From IMG/VR virus record IMGVR_UViG_3300023313_000030, positions 1 through 22,381 of that record: a stretch of DNA of 22,381 bases, one strand, 5' to 3'. The notes beneath the pieces are model-generated. The model did no database searches, was not told the DNA's origin, and was given only the letters and a program-made list of their open reading frames with translations. Source of the stretch: a virus. This document shows positions 5,401-11,751 of this stretch, piece by piece (position 1 is the first letter of the stretch; each line of letters starts with the position of its first letter). Both the position numbers and the translations under genes were made by a program.

Positions 5401-5448
5401 TAATAATATTATACGTTATCTTTATAGTACCCTGTCCCCGCAGGTGGA

Positions 5449-5631
5449 GTGAATCCAGTAGAGAGGAATACTCCAGTAAACAGGATAGTGGATAGAGCTA
5501 GGACATATGAGCCTAGTGACACCACCCCTCAGTTAAGAATAAATGAAGAGTCTCGTACAGCTCTTGCTTACCTCGCTGGTAATCATAGAATGTATATCTT
5601 GATAAGGTCAGTCTCTACTGTAGTGAGCTAG
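5449..5631 (+). CDS. Doubtful small ORF (60 aa)
   Basis: An open frame from GTG to TAG just after repeat copy A and before the nuclease gene. It reads MNPVERNTPVNRIVDRARTY at the start and contains a helix-like R-I-N-E-E-S-R-T-A-L-A-Y-L-A-G. The only ribosome-binding-like sequence (AGGTGG) is too close to the GTG, and there is no internal ATG with a good site. No family is recognised. It may be a genuine short gene, a remnant, or part of the nuclease gene's leader. Confidence 0.35.
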   Translation: MNPVERNTPVNRIVDRARTYEPSDTTPQLRINEESRTALAYLAGNHRMYILIRSVSTVVS

Positions 5632-5699
5632 ATAAGCTAATAGACTTAACTAGGGAAACAAGGGGGGAGTGTTGCCAAAAGGAAACCTAAGGAAGTAAG

Positions 5700-6104
5700 A
5701 TGTCCCATTATGTATATGCAGTAGAATGTAGAGTTGAAGCAGATAGCCCACAGGATACTAACCCAGTTAAGATTGGGTACACAAAGAACATAAGGAGTAG
5801 GATAGCTGAGATGCAGGTAGGTAATCCATATATGTTAGTCCCTGTCGCTCTAGGCGTATTTGAAACAGAAGAAGAAGCTAGGAAAGAAGAGAAGAGATTA
5901 CATAAGAGGTTTAAGAACCATAACATTAGAGGTGAATGGTTCACTCCTAGCATAAAGACTACTAGTGAATGGAAGATTATATTACATAAGAGTTATATAG
6001 CTCAATCTAACAATACAGCACCTGATTTAGCTAAGATGTTTATGAGGGGTTTGATACCACAAACTAACAAACAGAAGAAAAGATGGGCTAGGAAGAAGAA
6101 ATAG
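5700..6104 (+). CDS. GIY-YIG-type nuclease, T5orf172/MUG113 family (134 aa)
   Basis: The N-terminal 85 residues match the small GIY-YIG-like domain of T5orf172/MUG113 proteins. These include Y-V-Y (4-6) for the GIY strand, K-I-G-Y-T (24-28) for the YIG strand, a basic helix with R32/R34, M-Q-V-G-N-P (38-43), a helix with E60, E64, H68 and F71, and R-G-E-W-F (77-81), whose Glu is the likely metal ligand. The C-terminal 45 residues are basic (KKRWARKKK end) and may bind DNA. Such proteins are presumed DNA endonucleases; some are homing-type mobile genes. AAGGAAG lies four bases before the ATG. The gene sits alone between two copies of a 95-bp repeat, so the 800-bp unit may have entered or duplicated as a cassette. 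Activity is inferred from family only. Confidence 0.85.
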   Translation: MSHYVYAVECRVEADSPQDTNPVKIGYTKNIRSRIAEMQVGNPYMLVPVALGVFETEEEARKEEKRLHKRFKNHNIRGEWFTPSIKTTSEWKIILHKSYIAQSNNTAPDLAKMFMRGLIPQTNKQKKRWARKKK

Positions 6105-6105
6105 A

Positions 6106-6200
6106 CAAACTATCTTCCCTTATAATACAACAACTTAACAAATAAGTGAAAATAAAGGTGTACTTTTTGGTCAAAACCCACCATACTGTAAGTATAGGGA
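6106..6200 (+). promoter_or_regulatory. Repeated promoter-like element, copy B
   Basis: Second copy of the 5306-5400 element, immediately after the nuclease stop and just ahead of the lysis cassette. The 41-bp core (6157-6197) differs from copy A only at 6188 (G for A), and its end reads TATAGGGAG, identical to the T7 promoter's initiation end, although the upstream half is unlike T7. The GGGAG also serves as the ribosome binding site of the next gene, so if transcription began there the leader would be only about a dozen bases. Confidence 0.55.
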
Positions 6201-6208
6201 GTAAATTT

Positions 6209-6370
6209 ATGATGGAATACGACATATTCTCTGAGAACAATTACGGGTTATACGAAGACAATACTGTATCAGTACTAGACCCCTTGTTCTCACCTTTCAG
6301 ATATAAGCTATTTAATGACCCTTTCTGGGACTTGGAACTGACAGATGAAGAGATTACTACAGAAGATTAA
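6209..6370 (+). CDS. Small acidic protein, unknown (53 aa)
   Basis: Not recognised. The frame is open back to a GTG at 6146, but that lies inside the repeated element; the ATG at 6209 has AGGGAG seven bases upstream and is chosen. The product is strongly acidic (Asp/Glu throughout, ending LTDEEITTED) with several aromatic residues (Y, F, W) and no membrane segment. It is the first gene of the lysis cassette and overlaps the start of the putative holin by 26 bases, so the two are probably translated together. An anti-holin or regulatory role is possible by position only. Confidence 0.6.
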   Translation: MMEYDIFSENNYGLYEDNTVSVLDPLFSPFRYKLFNDPFWDLELTDEEITTED

Positions 6371-6548
6371 GAAATCACACAAGAGCTTAACCATATGGTT
6401 TAATCTTGTAGGAGCAGGTATACTCTCTGGGTTACTTGTTGATCCACTAGTAACAGCTTGGTTAATGTCACATGGTCTGTTCTATGTAATCATACTAGGT
6501 AATGTTCTACTAAGACTTAAGACAGATACAGCATTAGAGGATAAGTAA
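6345..6548 (+). CDS. Putative holin, two-span membrane protein (67 aa)
   Basis: A basic N-terminus (KRLLQKIKKSHKS) is followed by two hydrophobic segments, about residues 15-34 (LTIWFNLVGAGILSGLLV) and 38-57 (AWLMSHGLFYVIILGNVLL), and a short polar tail. Size, two spans and charged ends fit class II holins. The K-S-L-T-I-W-F-N opening of the first span is like that of many small phage membrane proteins annotated as holins. It lies directly before the spanin pair, as expected in a lysis cassette. Its stop overlaps the next ATG (TAATG). No lysis gene with endolysin motifs is in the window, so the holin call rests on topology and neighbours. Confidence 0.72.
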   Translation: MKRLLQKIKKSHKSLTIWFNLVGAGILSGLLVDPLVTAWLMSHGLFYVIILGNVLLRLKTDTALEDK

Positions 6549-6886
6549 TGTTCTCTACAGCCAAGGTTTACTTAGGCATTGCAGTAACTACAGTAATATC
6601 TGTTCTGTTTGCTCTACTTAAATACAAGTCAGCAAAGTTAGAGAAGACAAAGAAAGAATTAGCTCAGGCTAAGCAAGACATAAAGACTAGCAAGATTAAA
6701 GAACAAGTTACTAAAGAGAGTGACATAAAGTATACAGAAAGCCTAGAGGAGATAAGTAACTACTATGAAGAGCATACACTTGACCAACTTAAGAACTTTT
6801 CTGATGAGCCTCTCTCTCCTAGTCTTCTTGAACGCTTGCGGAACAACGAGGGTATTAGTTCAAACTCCGATACTCCCACCAAATGA
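6548..6886 (+). CDS. Inner-membrane spanin (Rz-like, 112 aa)
   Basis: One N-terminal membrane span, about residues 7-24 (VYLGIAVTTVISVLFALL), then a long Lys/Glu-rich coiled coil to about residue 80 and a polar tail: the layout of the i-spanin that bridges to the outer membrane and fuses the two membranes at the end of lysis. Decisive is the neighbour: an out-of-frame lipoprotein gene begins inside its last 122 bases, the classic Rz/Rz1 arrangement. AGAGGAT lies six bases before the ATG, which overlaps the holin stop. The sequence is diverged from lambda Rz, as is normal for spanins; the call is structural. Confidence 0.85.
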   Translation: MFSTAKVYLGIAVTTVISVLFALLKYKSAKLEKTKKELAQAKQDIKTSKIKEQVTKESDIKYTESLEEISNYYEEHTLDQLKNFSDEPLSPSLLERLRNNEGISSNSDTPTK

Positions 6887-7052
6887 ATATACAACTACAT
6901 GCCCTTACGACCAGTTTGAGGGAGCAACAGAAGCCGACCTTGCTAACTACATACTCTCTCTACAGGAGAAGTTAGACGTATGCAACTTGAAGCAAACACA
7001 AGAGAAGCAATGGTTCACCGAGCTTCAAGAGAGAATGGAAAAGGAAATGTAA
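6765..7052 (+). CDS. Outer-membrane spanin lipoprotein (Rz1-like, 95 aa)
   Basis: The signal peptide has two basic residues (K2, R10), a hydrophobic core, and a lipobox L-N-A-C ending at Cys25, followed by G-T-T. The mature protein of about 71 residues starts with a Pro-containing segment (T-P-I-L-P-P) and continues as a helix to the end. It begins in a different frame inside the i-spanin gene and extends about 166 bases past it, a partly embedded Rz1 arrangement. The ATG at 6765 is kept because the Lys and Arg are needed for a signal peptide; its AGGAG site is about 12 bases away, somewhat far. With the i-spanin it should complete lysis of a Gram-negative cell. Confidence 0.85.
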   Translation: MKSIHLTNLRTFLMSLSLLVFLNACGTTRVLVQTPILPPNEYTTTCPYDQFEGATEADLANYILSLQEKLDVCNLKQTQEKQWFTELQERMEKEM

Positions 7053-7306
7053 TGGCAGCAGTAGAGTCTATAACCATAGTGTCACTGGGTAAATGGTTAA
7101 TTGGTGCTATATTAGCACCTTGGTTATGGTACGAAAGGAAGAGACTAGATGCTCTGACTAAGAGATTTGATATATGTAGTTCGGAATGGAAGGAAGGACA
7201 CTTCACAAAAGAAGAGACAAAAGAACAGATAGGGTTACGATTAGAACCAGTACATCAGAAGTTAGATATGATTTACAATGAAGTTGTTAAGTTAAGAGAG
7301 AACTAG
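7052..7306 (+). CDS. Single-span membrane protein of the lysis cassette (84 aa)
   Basis: The open frame reaches back to 6980, but the ATG at 7052 overlaps the lipoprotein's TAA (TAATG) and has AAGGAAA five bases upstream, so it is chosen. One hydrophobic span, about residues 7-27 (ITIVSLGKWLIGAILAPWLW), is followed by a charged, mostly helical tail of about 55 residues (KRLDALTKRF..., ending NEVVKLREN) that could form a coiled coil. Not recognised. It could be a second holin-like protein, an anti-holin or a spanin accessory. It ends directly at the small-terminase start. Confidence 0.7.
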   Translation: MAAVESITIVSLGKWLIGAILAPWLWYERKRLDALTKRFDICSSEWKEGHFTKEETKEQIGLRLEPVHQKLDMIYNEVVKLREN

Positions 7307-7825
7307 ATGAGAGAACTACCCACACAAGCTGAGTTAGAAGACTATATATGTGAGAATGGACATTACGCTATTAAGCAGATGTTCCTAGAGCTTAACGATG
7401 GTGGTGGAGTAAAAGGGGTTAAGCCTTGCTTTACTCTAAAGAATAGAGAGCATAAGGGATACCCTAGTGCTTATGAAGTTTATATGAGCTCAGTAGATGA
7501 GTATGATGCAGCACTGAAGCTAGCTCCTAATATGCGTGTATGGGATAAGATGTTAGAGTCTGAGTGGTTTATGAATGGTATGGATCAACGGAGCTTCGAT
7601 GGTGTTAGTGCTTGGAGAGAACACATGAGGCTACGTGATGCCTCTCTAGCAAAGAGGGTTCTACTTGAGAAAGCCAGTGACAATGATGTATCAGCAGCGA
7701 AAGCATTACTTGGTGAAGTCAAGGTTAAGAAACCAGTTGGAAGAGCGAATAAGAAAACGAAAGCGGAACTCGCTAGTGTTTCCAGAATAAAAGAATTTAA
7801 GAAACTGAATAAGAAGAGAGGTTAA
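7307..7825 (+). CDS. Terminase small subunit (TerS, 172 aa)
   Basis: Probable small terminase: DNA-recognition subunit that forms a ring, selects the packaging site and works with TerL. Evidence is the helical layout and the position in the late operon just before the virion genes. The N-terminal half has a helix-turn-helix-like part (AYEVYMSSVDEYDAALKLAP, about residues 58-77) and W-D-K-M-L-E-S-E-W-F. The middle holds V-S-A-W-R-E-H-M and K-R-V-L-L-E-K-A-S-D-N-D-V-S-A-A-K-A-L-L, a typical oligomerisation/motor-docking stretch of small terminases. The C-terminal 40 residues are very basic. T7 gp18 occupies a similar place beside holin and spanin genes. Sequence similarity to named families is weak by eye. 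It is separated from TerL by about 3.9 kb of receptor-binding genes. Confidence 0.75.
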   Translation: MRELPTQAELEDYICENGHYAIKQMFLELNDGGGVKGVKPCFTLKNREHKGYPSAYEVYMSSVDEYDAALKLAPNMRVWDKMLESEWFMNGMDQRSFDGVSAWREHMRLRDASLAKRVLLEKASDNDVSAAKALLGEVKVKKPVGRANKKTKAELASVSRIKEFKKLNKKRG

Positions 7826-7827
7826 GT

Positions 7828-8286
7828 TTGTCTGATTATACAAGAACGAGTATCACCAGTGGATATAATACGTCTACTGCTATGGATACAGAACTCTCTG
7901 GTGTAGAGACTGCTGTAAACTCTAAGGTTGATAAGTCTGGTGCTACTATGACTGGGGATTTAGATTTAAACTCTAACTCTCTGCTTAATGTTGCTGACGG
8001 TGCAGACAGTAAGGATGCTGTTAATCTTGGTCAGTTACAAGCTATTATTACATCAACGAGTACTACAAGTCCTCTGATGTTAAAGACTACAGCGACACAA
8101 GGTCAGATTCTATTCACAGCACCTACATACACATTAGCTAATAACTCTCTCTCTGTCTATGTTAATGGACAAAGACAGTTTGTATCAGATAACTACTCAG
8201 AAACAACAACTACAACTTTCACCTTTAACTCTGTAAATGATATTAACCTAGGTGATGTTATCTATGCCATTGTCAATGGTCTGTAA
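7828..8286 (+). CDS. Tail fibre / adapter protein (152 aa)
   Basis: Starts at TTG with AGAGAGG about seven bases upstream; the first residues MSDYTRTSITSGYNTST match the opening of short fibre proteins of other (often marine) phages, which supports this start over the downstream ATG. Residues about 32-70 (V-N-S-K-V-D-K-S-G-A-T-M-T-G-D-L-D-L..N-V-A-D-G-A-D-S-K-D-A-V-N-L-G-Q-L) are the repetitive beta/collar motif common in phage fibres. The C-terminal half ends in a beta domain (SLSVYVNGQRQFVSDNY and a poly-Thr strand). Probable role: trimeric fibre or adapter between tail and spikes. It lies directly before two tailspike genes. Confidence 0.82.
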   Translation: MSDYTRTSITSGYNTSTAMDTELSGVETAVNSKVDKSGATMTGDLDLNSNSLLNVADGADSKDAVNLGQLQAIITSTSTTSPLMLKTTATQGQILFTAPTYTLANNSLSVYVNGQRQFVSDNYSETTTTTFTFNSVNDINLGDVIYAIVNGL

Positions 8287-8289
8287 GTA

Positions 8290-9945
8290 ATGGCTCTAAC
8301 AAGAGATAAGTTCTTACAAGTCGGCACTGGTGCTGTCAATCGTGACCTAGACGATAAGATTGTAGATATGCCTGTAACTCCCCAAGACTTCGGGGCTGTT
8401 GGTGATGGTACAACTGATGATACAGCAGCGATACAAGCGGCTTTAGATAGCGGAGCAGCTATTGTATACTTCCCTTCTGGATCATACCCAGCTTCTTCTA
8501 CAATCACAGTATCATCTCCAGTACATTTATTGGGTGAGATAGGAAGTAAGATAATCCCAACGATAGGTCTAGGTGGTGGGAAACTATTCTTGTTCACGAC
8601 AGACGATGTTATTGTAGAGAATATGTCGGTTGACGGGACAGGTGAAACATTTACACCATCCACAGGTAATACATATGCTTTCTTCAGTGGAGATGGAACT
8701 ACAAAATACTATAACCACTCTTACATTAACAATAAGATAATTAACCTCAGCTTCAGCGATGGAAACACTGGCCTAACAAACCTCTTAGTATCTCATGGGA
8801 TATATGTAGACAATGTAGATGATGTTGTTATTGATAATAATATTATAGATACGATATCAGGATCTTGTGTATTCCTAAGAGATAACCACAATGTATCAAT
8901 TAGAAACAATAGGTTTGAGGATTTCAGGTGGTACGCTACTCAACTGACTTTCAATGTAAAGCATTGGATTATAGAGAACAATAGTTACCTGTCTGGTACA
9001 GCAGAAGGGTGTTATTGGGGCGGAGCAGTAAATATAGTATCTGATATTGGCGAAATAAAAGTCAGTCATGGTAAGATAGATAACAACTACTTCACAGGGA
9101 AGTACTCTTATGGTGCAGTTGTTAGAGTACAGAGTGCTGATGAGGTTACGGTATCAAATAACGTACTAGATTCTCTAAGTCTAGGTACTTCAGCTCCATC
9201 TACGCAAGACTTAACGGGCATAAGGATACTCACTAGGGGTGTTAGCTCATCTAGTAAGAATGAGCCTTGCCAGAATATCACAATTGCTAATAACCGGTTA
9301 CATGGTGGTACAATAACTAGTACAGGCAAGAAGCATGGTATATACATAGATAACGGATATTGGACAACAAGAAACCCATCGAGAAGTATAAGGGTTTATG
9401 GGAACGATATACTTAGTCCAGACACAACAAATTATTGGGACGAGGCAATTATCGTACATGGGAGCAATGGCGGATTTGAGGATGTATGGATAACAGATAA
9501 TAAGATAGAAACTTACCTGCAATCATCCCCGACTGTCGGTGGAGCTATAGGTTTAATAGCCTCATCTTCTACAGGGCTAGTCGATAGAGTTCATATTGGT
9601 GGAAATTATCTAGAGGACATAGGTACTCCTGCTTCCTCTTACCAGTACGGAATAGGATGTAATGCGTATTGTAATAACGTTATATCTTCTAGTAAGAACT
9701 ACATAAAGAATTACTTTTATGGAATAAGAACACTAACTAACTCTGGGGCAACTTTAGATAATTTAGATCACCAGATATTCGATGGGTGTACGACTGACCT
9801 TCTAGCGATTGTTGCTATTTCTGAACACTTGACAACATCAGACGCAAGCGTTGGTGGTACAGCAAGTGCTGGGGCGGGTAATCAGTACATCTCCCTAACA
9901 GTCAACGGTATTAACTATAAAGTATTACATGACGGTACAATATAA
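8290..9945 (+). CDS. Tailspike 1, right-handed beta-helix (pectate-lyase-like, 551 aa)
   Basis: Residues 1-23 (A-L-T-R-D-K-F-L-Q..G-A-V-N-R) form a short anchor shared with the next gene. Residues 34-49 carry the F-G-A-V-G-D-G-T-T-D-D-T-A-A-I-Q signature of pectate-lyase-3/glycosidase-type beta-helix proteins. A long body follows with repeated strands and Asn ladders (N-N-I-I-D, I-R-N-N-R-F, I-A-N-N-R-L, V-S-N-N-V-L, V-I-D-N), as in beta-helix spikes. The C-terminus (about 515-551) is a small beta domain ending YKVLHDGTI. Probable role: trimeric spike that binds and cuts a host surface polysaccharide (O-antigen, capsule). Substrate and catalytic residues cannot be assigned. A good ribosome binding site is not obvious; translation may be coupled to the fibre gene four bases upstream. 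Confidence 0.88.
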   Translation: MALTRDKFLQVGTGAVNRDLDDKIVDMPVTPQDFGAVGDGTTDDTAAIQAALDSGAAIVYFPSGSYPASSTITVSSPVHLLGEIGSKIIPTIGLGGGKLFLFTTDDVIVENMSVDGTGETFTPSTGNTYAFFSGDGTTKYYNHSYINNKIINLSFSDGNTGLTNLLVSHGIYVDNVDDVVIDNNIIDTISGSCVFLRDNHNVSIRNNRFEDFRWYATQLTFNVKHWIIENNSYLSGTAEGCYWGGAVNIVSDIGEIKVSHGKIDNNYFTGKYSYGAVVRVQSADEVTVSNNVLDSLSLGTSAPSTQDLTGIRILTRGVSSSSKNEPCQNITIANNRLHGGTITSTGKKHGIYIDNGYWTTRNPSRSIRVYGNDILSPDTTNYWDEAIIVHGSNGGFEDVWITDNKIETYLQSSPTVGGAIGLIASSSTGLVDRVHIGGNYLEDIGTPASSYQYGIGCNAYCNNVISSSKNYIKNYFYGIRTLTNSGATLDNLDHQIFDGCTTDLLAIVAISEHLTTSDASVGGTASAGAGNQYISLTVNGINYKVLHDGTI

Positions 9946-11232
9946 ATGACTATAACCCAAGATAAATTCTTACAATCTGGCTCTGGTGCTGTAAACCGTA
10001 CAGTTGAAAGTAAGCTAAATGAAATAGTTTCTGTAAAAGACTTCGGGGCTGTAGGCGACGGTACAACAGACGACACTGCGGCTATACAGGATGCTATAGA
10101 TAGCTCTCTTGAAGTGCGTATACCAATCGGTACTTATAAAGTAACATCGTCTCTCTCTTTGAGAGAAGGGTCTTCTGTTATAGGCTCTGGTCAGATATCA
10201 TCAGTAATAACTTTTGATCCATCATCTTCAATATCTCTGTTTATTTCATCAGATACATCATCTCAGATAAACAATATAACAATATCAGATATAAAGGTTA
10301 CAGGAAACTCTCTTGCTCTTTCAGCTATAGACATTAAAATAGTAAGACATTCACAGTTTACAAGACTACACTTAACAGGATTTTCTCTATCCTCATCATT
10401 TCCGATAATAATAGATGGGTTCTCTGGTACTACTGGCGCAACATCTAATCATATCTCAAGTTGCGATATCCAATCTAACTATAACGGGATAGAGCTTACT
10501 GGCATATCAGCAAGTGCTTCTAATGCGAACACTATATCTGATTCAAGGATAGGTATAAACGGGGATGGTGGGATATGTGTAAAGGTAGGACAGTACGCAG
10601 AAACCAATGTTATAGATGGGAATACATTATACTCTTCTGGAAATAATTCTAAGCATATCCAATGCGATGGCGATAGAAACAGGATTACAGATAATAGGGG
10701 CGAGTTCTTAAACACAGCCACCGGCACTACTGGTATAGACTTCACATCGAACTCTAGCTACAACAGAGTTAAGTCGATGAGCGAAGGAAACGCTGTAACA
10801 ATGTACTCTGATTCTGGAACAGACAACGTCATAGGAGACATAAGGTATGGCGATAATATTATGCTCGCAGGGGTATTATCTAGACATGGGATAGCAGCGA
10901 GTTCAACAGGTATAACTATTCCAATAACAGGAAGTTCTACTACATCTGACCTTACAAGAATTGTAGGGCTAAAAGAATCATCTATCGCTGGGATAAGTTG
11001 GAGATGGGATGATGCTATAACAGCAGGTACTTACACAATAAAAGTAACTAGAGCAGGGACAGCACTTTTCGACACAGGGGCTATTTCTCTACAACAGGGG
11101 CAAGTTAGAAAGCTACCAAGTGACTTCGTAGTAAGTGTTGGTAGTAATATTCTAGTTAAGTTAGATACTGACTCTTCTTTCTTACCAACTGGTTCTAATG
11201 ACTTAACTGTATTTGTATGGGTATACCAGTAA
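9946..11232 (+). CDS. Tailspike 2, beta-helix with same anchor (428 aa)
   Basis: The ATG follows the stop of spike 1 with no gap. Residues 1-23 (T-I-T-Q-D-K-F-L-Q-S-G-S-G-A-V-N-R) and 33-48 (F-G-A-V-G-D-G-T-T-D-D-T-A-A-I-Q) align closely with spike 1, also at DNA level, whereas the remaining body does not. The helix is shorter and Ser/Ile-rich (S-S-V-I-T-F, I-S-S-D-T-S-S-Q-I-N-N-I-T-I-S-D-I). The C-terminal 110 residues form a different beta domain (about 320-428, with S-I-A-G-I-S-W-R-W-D-D and ending VFVWVYQ). This is typical of modular spikes: conserved virion attachment, variable receptor binding. Whether it is an enzyme is unknown. Confidence 0.85.
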   Translation: MTITQDKFLQSGSGAVNRTVESKLNEIVSVKDFGAVGDGTTDDTAAIQDAIDSSLEVRIPIGTYKVTSSLSLREGSSVIGSGQISSVITFDPSSSISLFISSDTSSQINNITISDIKVTGNSLALSAIDIKIVRHSQFTRLHLTGFSLSSSFPIIIDGFSGTTGATSNHISSCDIQSNYNGIELTGISASASNANTISDSRIGINGDGGICVKVGQYAETNVIDGNTLYSSGNNSKHIQCDGDRNRITDNRGEFLNTATGTTGIDFTSNSSYNRVKSMSEGNAVTMYSDSGTDNVIGDIRYGDNIMLAGVLSRHGIAASSTGITIPITGSSTTSDLTRIVGLKESSIAGISWRWDDAITAGTYTIKVTRAGTALFDTGAISLQQGQVRKLPSDFVVSVGSNILVKLDTDSSFLPTGSNDLTVFVWVYQ

Positions 11233-11243
11233 TAGGATATAAC

Positions 11244-11414
11244 ATGAAAAGAATATCACAAAGACAACTTAAAGAACTACAAGCTAAGAAGAGTGAGCTA
11301 CAAAAACAACTCGCTGAGCTACAAATAGAAAGAGATGCTCTAGAAGAACTAGAGTCTGACTACTTGTATAACAAGAATCAATATGAGATAGAGTATAGTA
11401 AAGCCTATGGCTAA
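11244..11414 (+). CDS. Small coiled-coil protein (56 aa)
   Basis: Not recognised. Almost wholly a Lys/Glu/Gln/Leu-rich heptad pattern (L-K-E-L-Q-A-K-K-S-E-L-Q-K-Q-L-A-E-L-Q), so a coiled coil of about 40 residues ending in an acidic, Tyr-rich tail. The frame is open from 11217, but that ATG lies inside the spike gene; ATG 11244 has TAGGA six bases upstream and follows the spike stop by 11 bases. The next gene begins inside its last eight bases. It may be a fibre/spike chaperone or assembly factor by position, unproven. Confidence 0.7.
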   Translation: MKRISQRQLKELQAKKSELQKQLAELQIERDALEELESDYLYNKNQYEIEYSKAYG

Positions 11415-11751
11415 AGTAAGACAGACGGCAAGAGGTAATAACAGTAGAGGAAGAAAGACTCCCTTTGCTCTTACAGGTGTTGACCTAGCAGCTACTACAG
11501 ATACAACCTTGATACTTACTGGTACTAGGCAGGAAGATGCTACAATTAACTTCTGTAATAGAACAGCAGGAACAGCTACGATAAGACTTGGTCTGTCAGC
11601 TACTAGTTCCTTTGCAGCAGCTACATACATAGCTTATGAAATGACTCTACCTGCTAACGATAGATTAGAGTTCTTAGACATAGCTATACCACCAGAGACA
11701 TATGTACTTGTTAGAAGTAGTATATCTAGTGTCAATGTAATGGTTTACTAA
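11407..11751 (+). CDS. Small beta-rich protein, probably virion-associated (114 aa)
   Basis: The basic N-terminus (AKVRQTARGNNSRGRK, about residues 2-17) is followed by alternating strands: T-L-I-L-T-G-T, A-T-I-N-F-C-N, T-I-R-L-G-L-S, Y-I-A-Y-E-M-T-L-P, R-L-E-F-L-D-I-A-I, Y-V-L-V-R-S and S-V-N-V-M-V-Y at the end. The pattern, a beta-sandwich with N-R-T-A-G-T-A-T-I-R and a final V-x-V-R-S..S-V-N-V-x-V-Y, is one I have seen in small proteins near phage tail-fibre or terminase genes with no named function. It overlaps the coil gene by eight bases, and its TAA overlaps the terminase ATG (TAATG), so it is translated with TerL. A minor structural protein is the best guess. Confidence 0.7.
   Translation: MAKVRQTARGNNSRGRKTPFALTGVDLAATTDTTLILTGTRQEDATINFCNRTAGTATIRLGLSATSSFAAATYIAYEMTLPANDRLEFLDIAIPPETYVLVRSSISSVNVMVY

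Larger units (their letters stand above)
4611..5448. other. Non-coding control region between divergent gene blocks
   Basis: About 840 bases with no convincing gene. It separates the leftward (probably early) from the rightward (lysis and structural) genes and is dense in inverted repeats: four TGAC/GTCA dyads (4795-4976), ACAAC-N6-GTTGT (4861-4876), ATCACGTGAT (4892-4901), CCCCC-atgca-GGGGG (5039-5053) and two tandem AGTCCC-type dyads (5233-5270). ACG(C/T)GGGCTACAG occurs twice (4988-5000 and 5125-5137). The section around 4940-5070 is more GC-rich than its surroundings. Regulatory region or replication origin are both possible. Confidence 0.65.

Noticed and set aside
5708-5953. 81-codon leftward frame opposite the nuclease gene
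   Set aside because: Antisense to a recognisable GIY-YIG-type domain; hydrophobic residues come from the complement of charged codons.
8262-8663. 133-codon leftward frame opposite tailspike 1
   Set aside because: Shadow of the spike anchor and signature region; no start signals.
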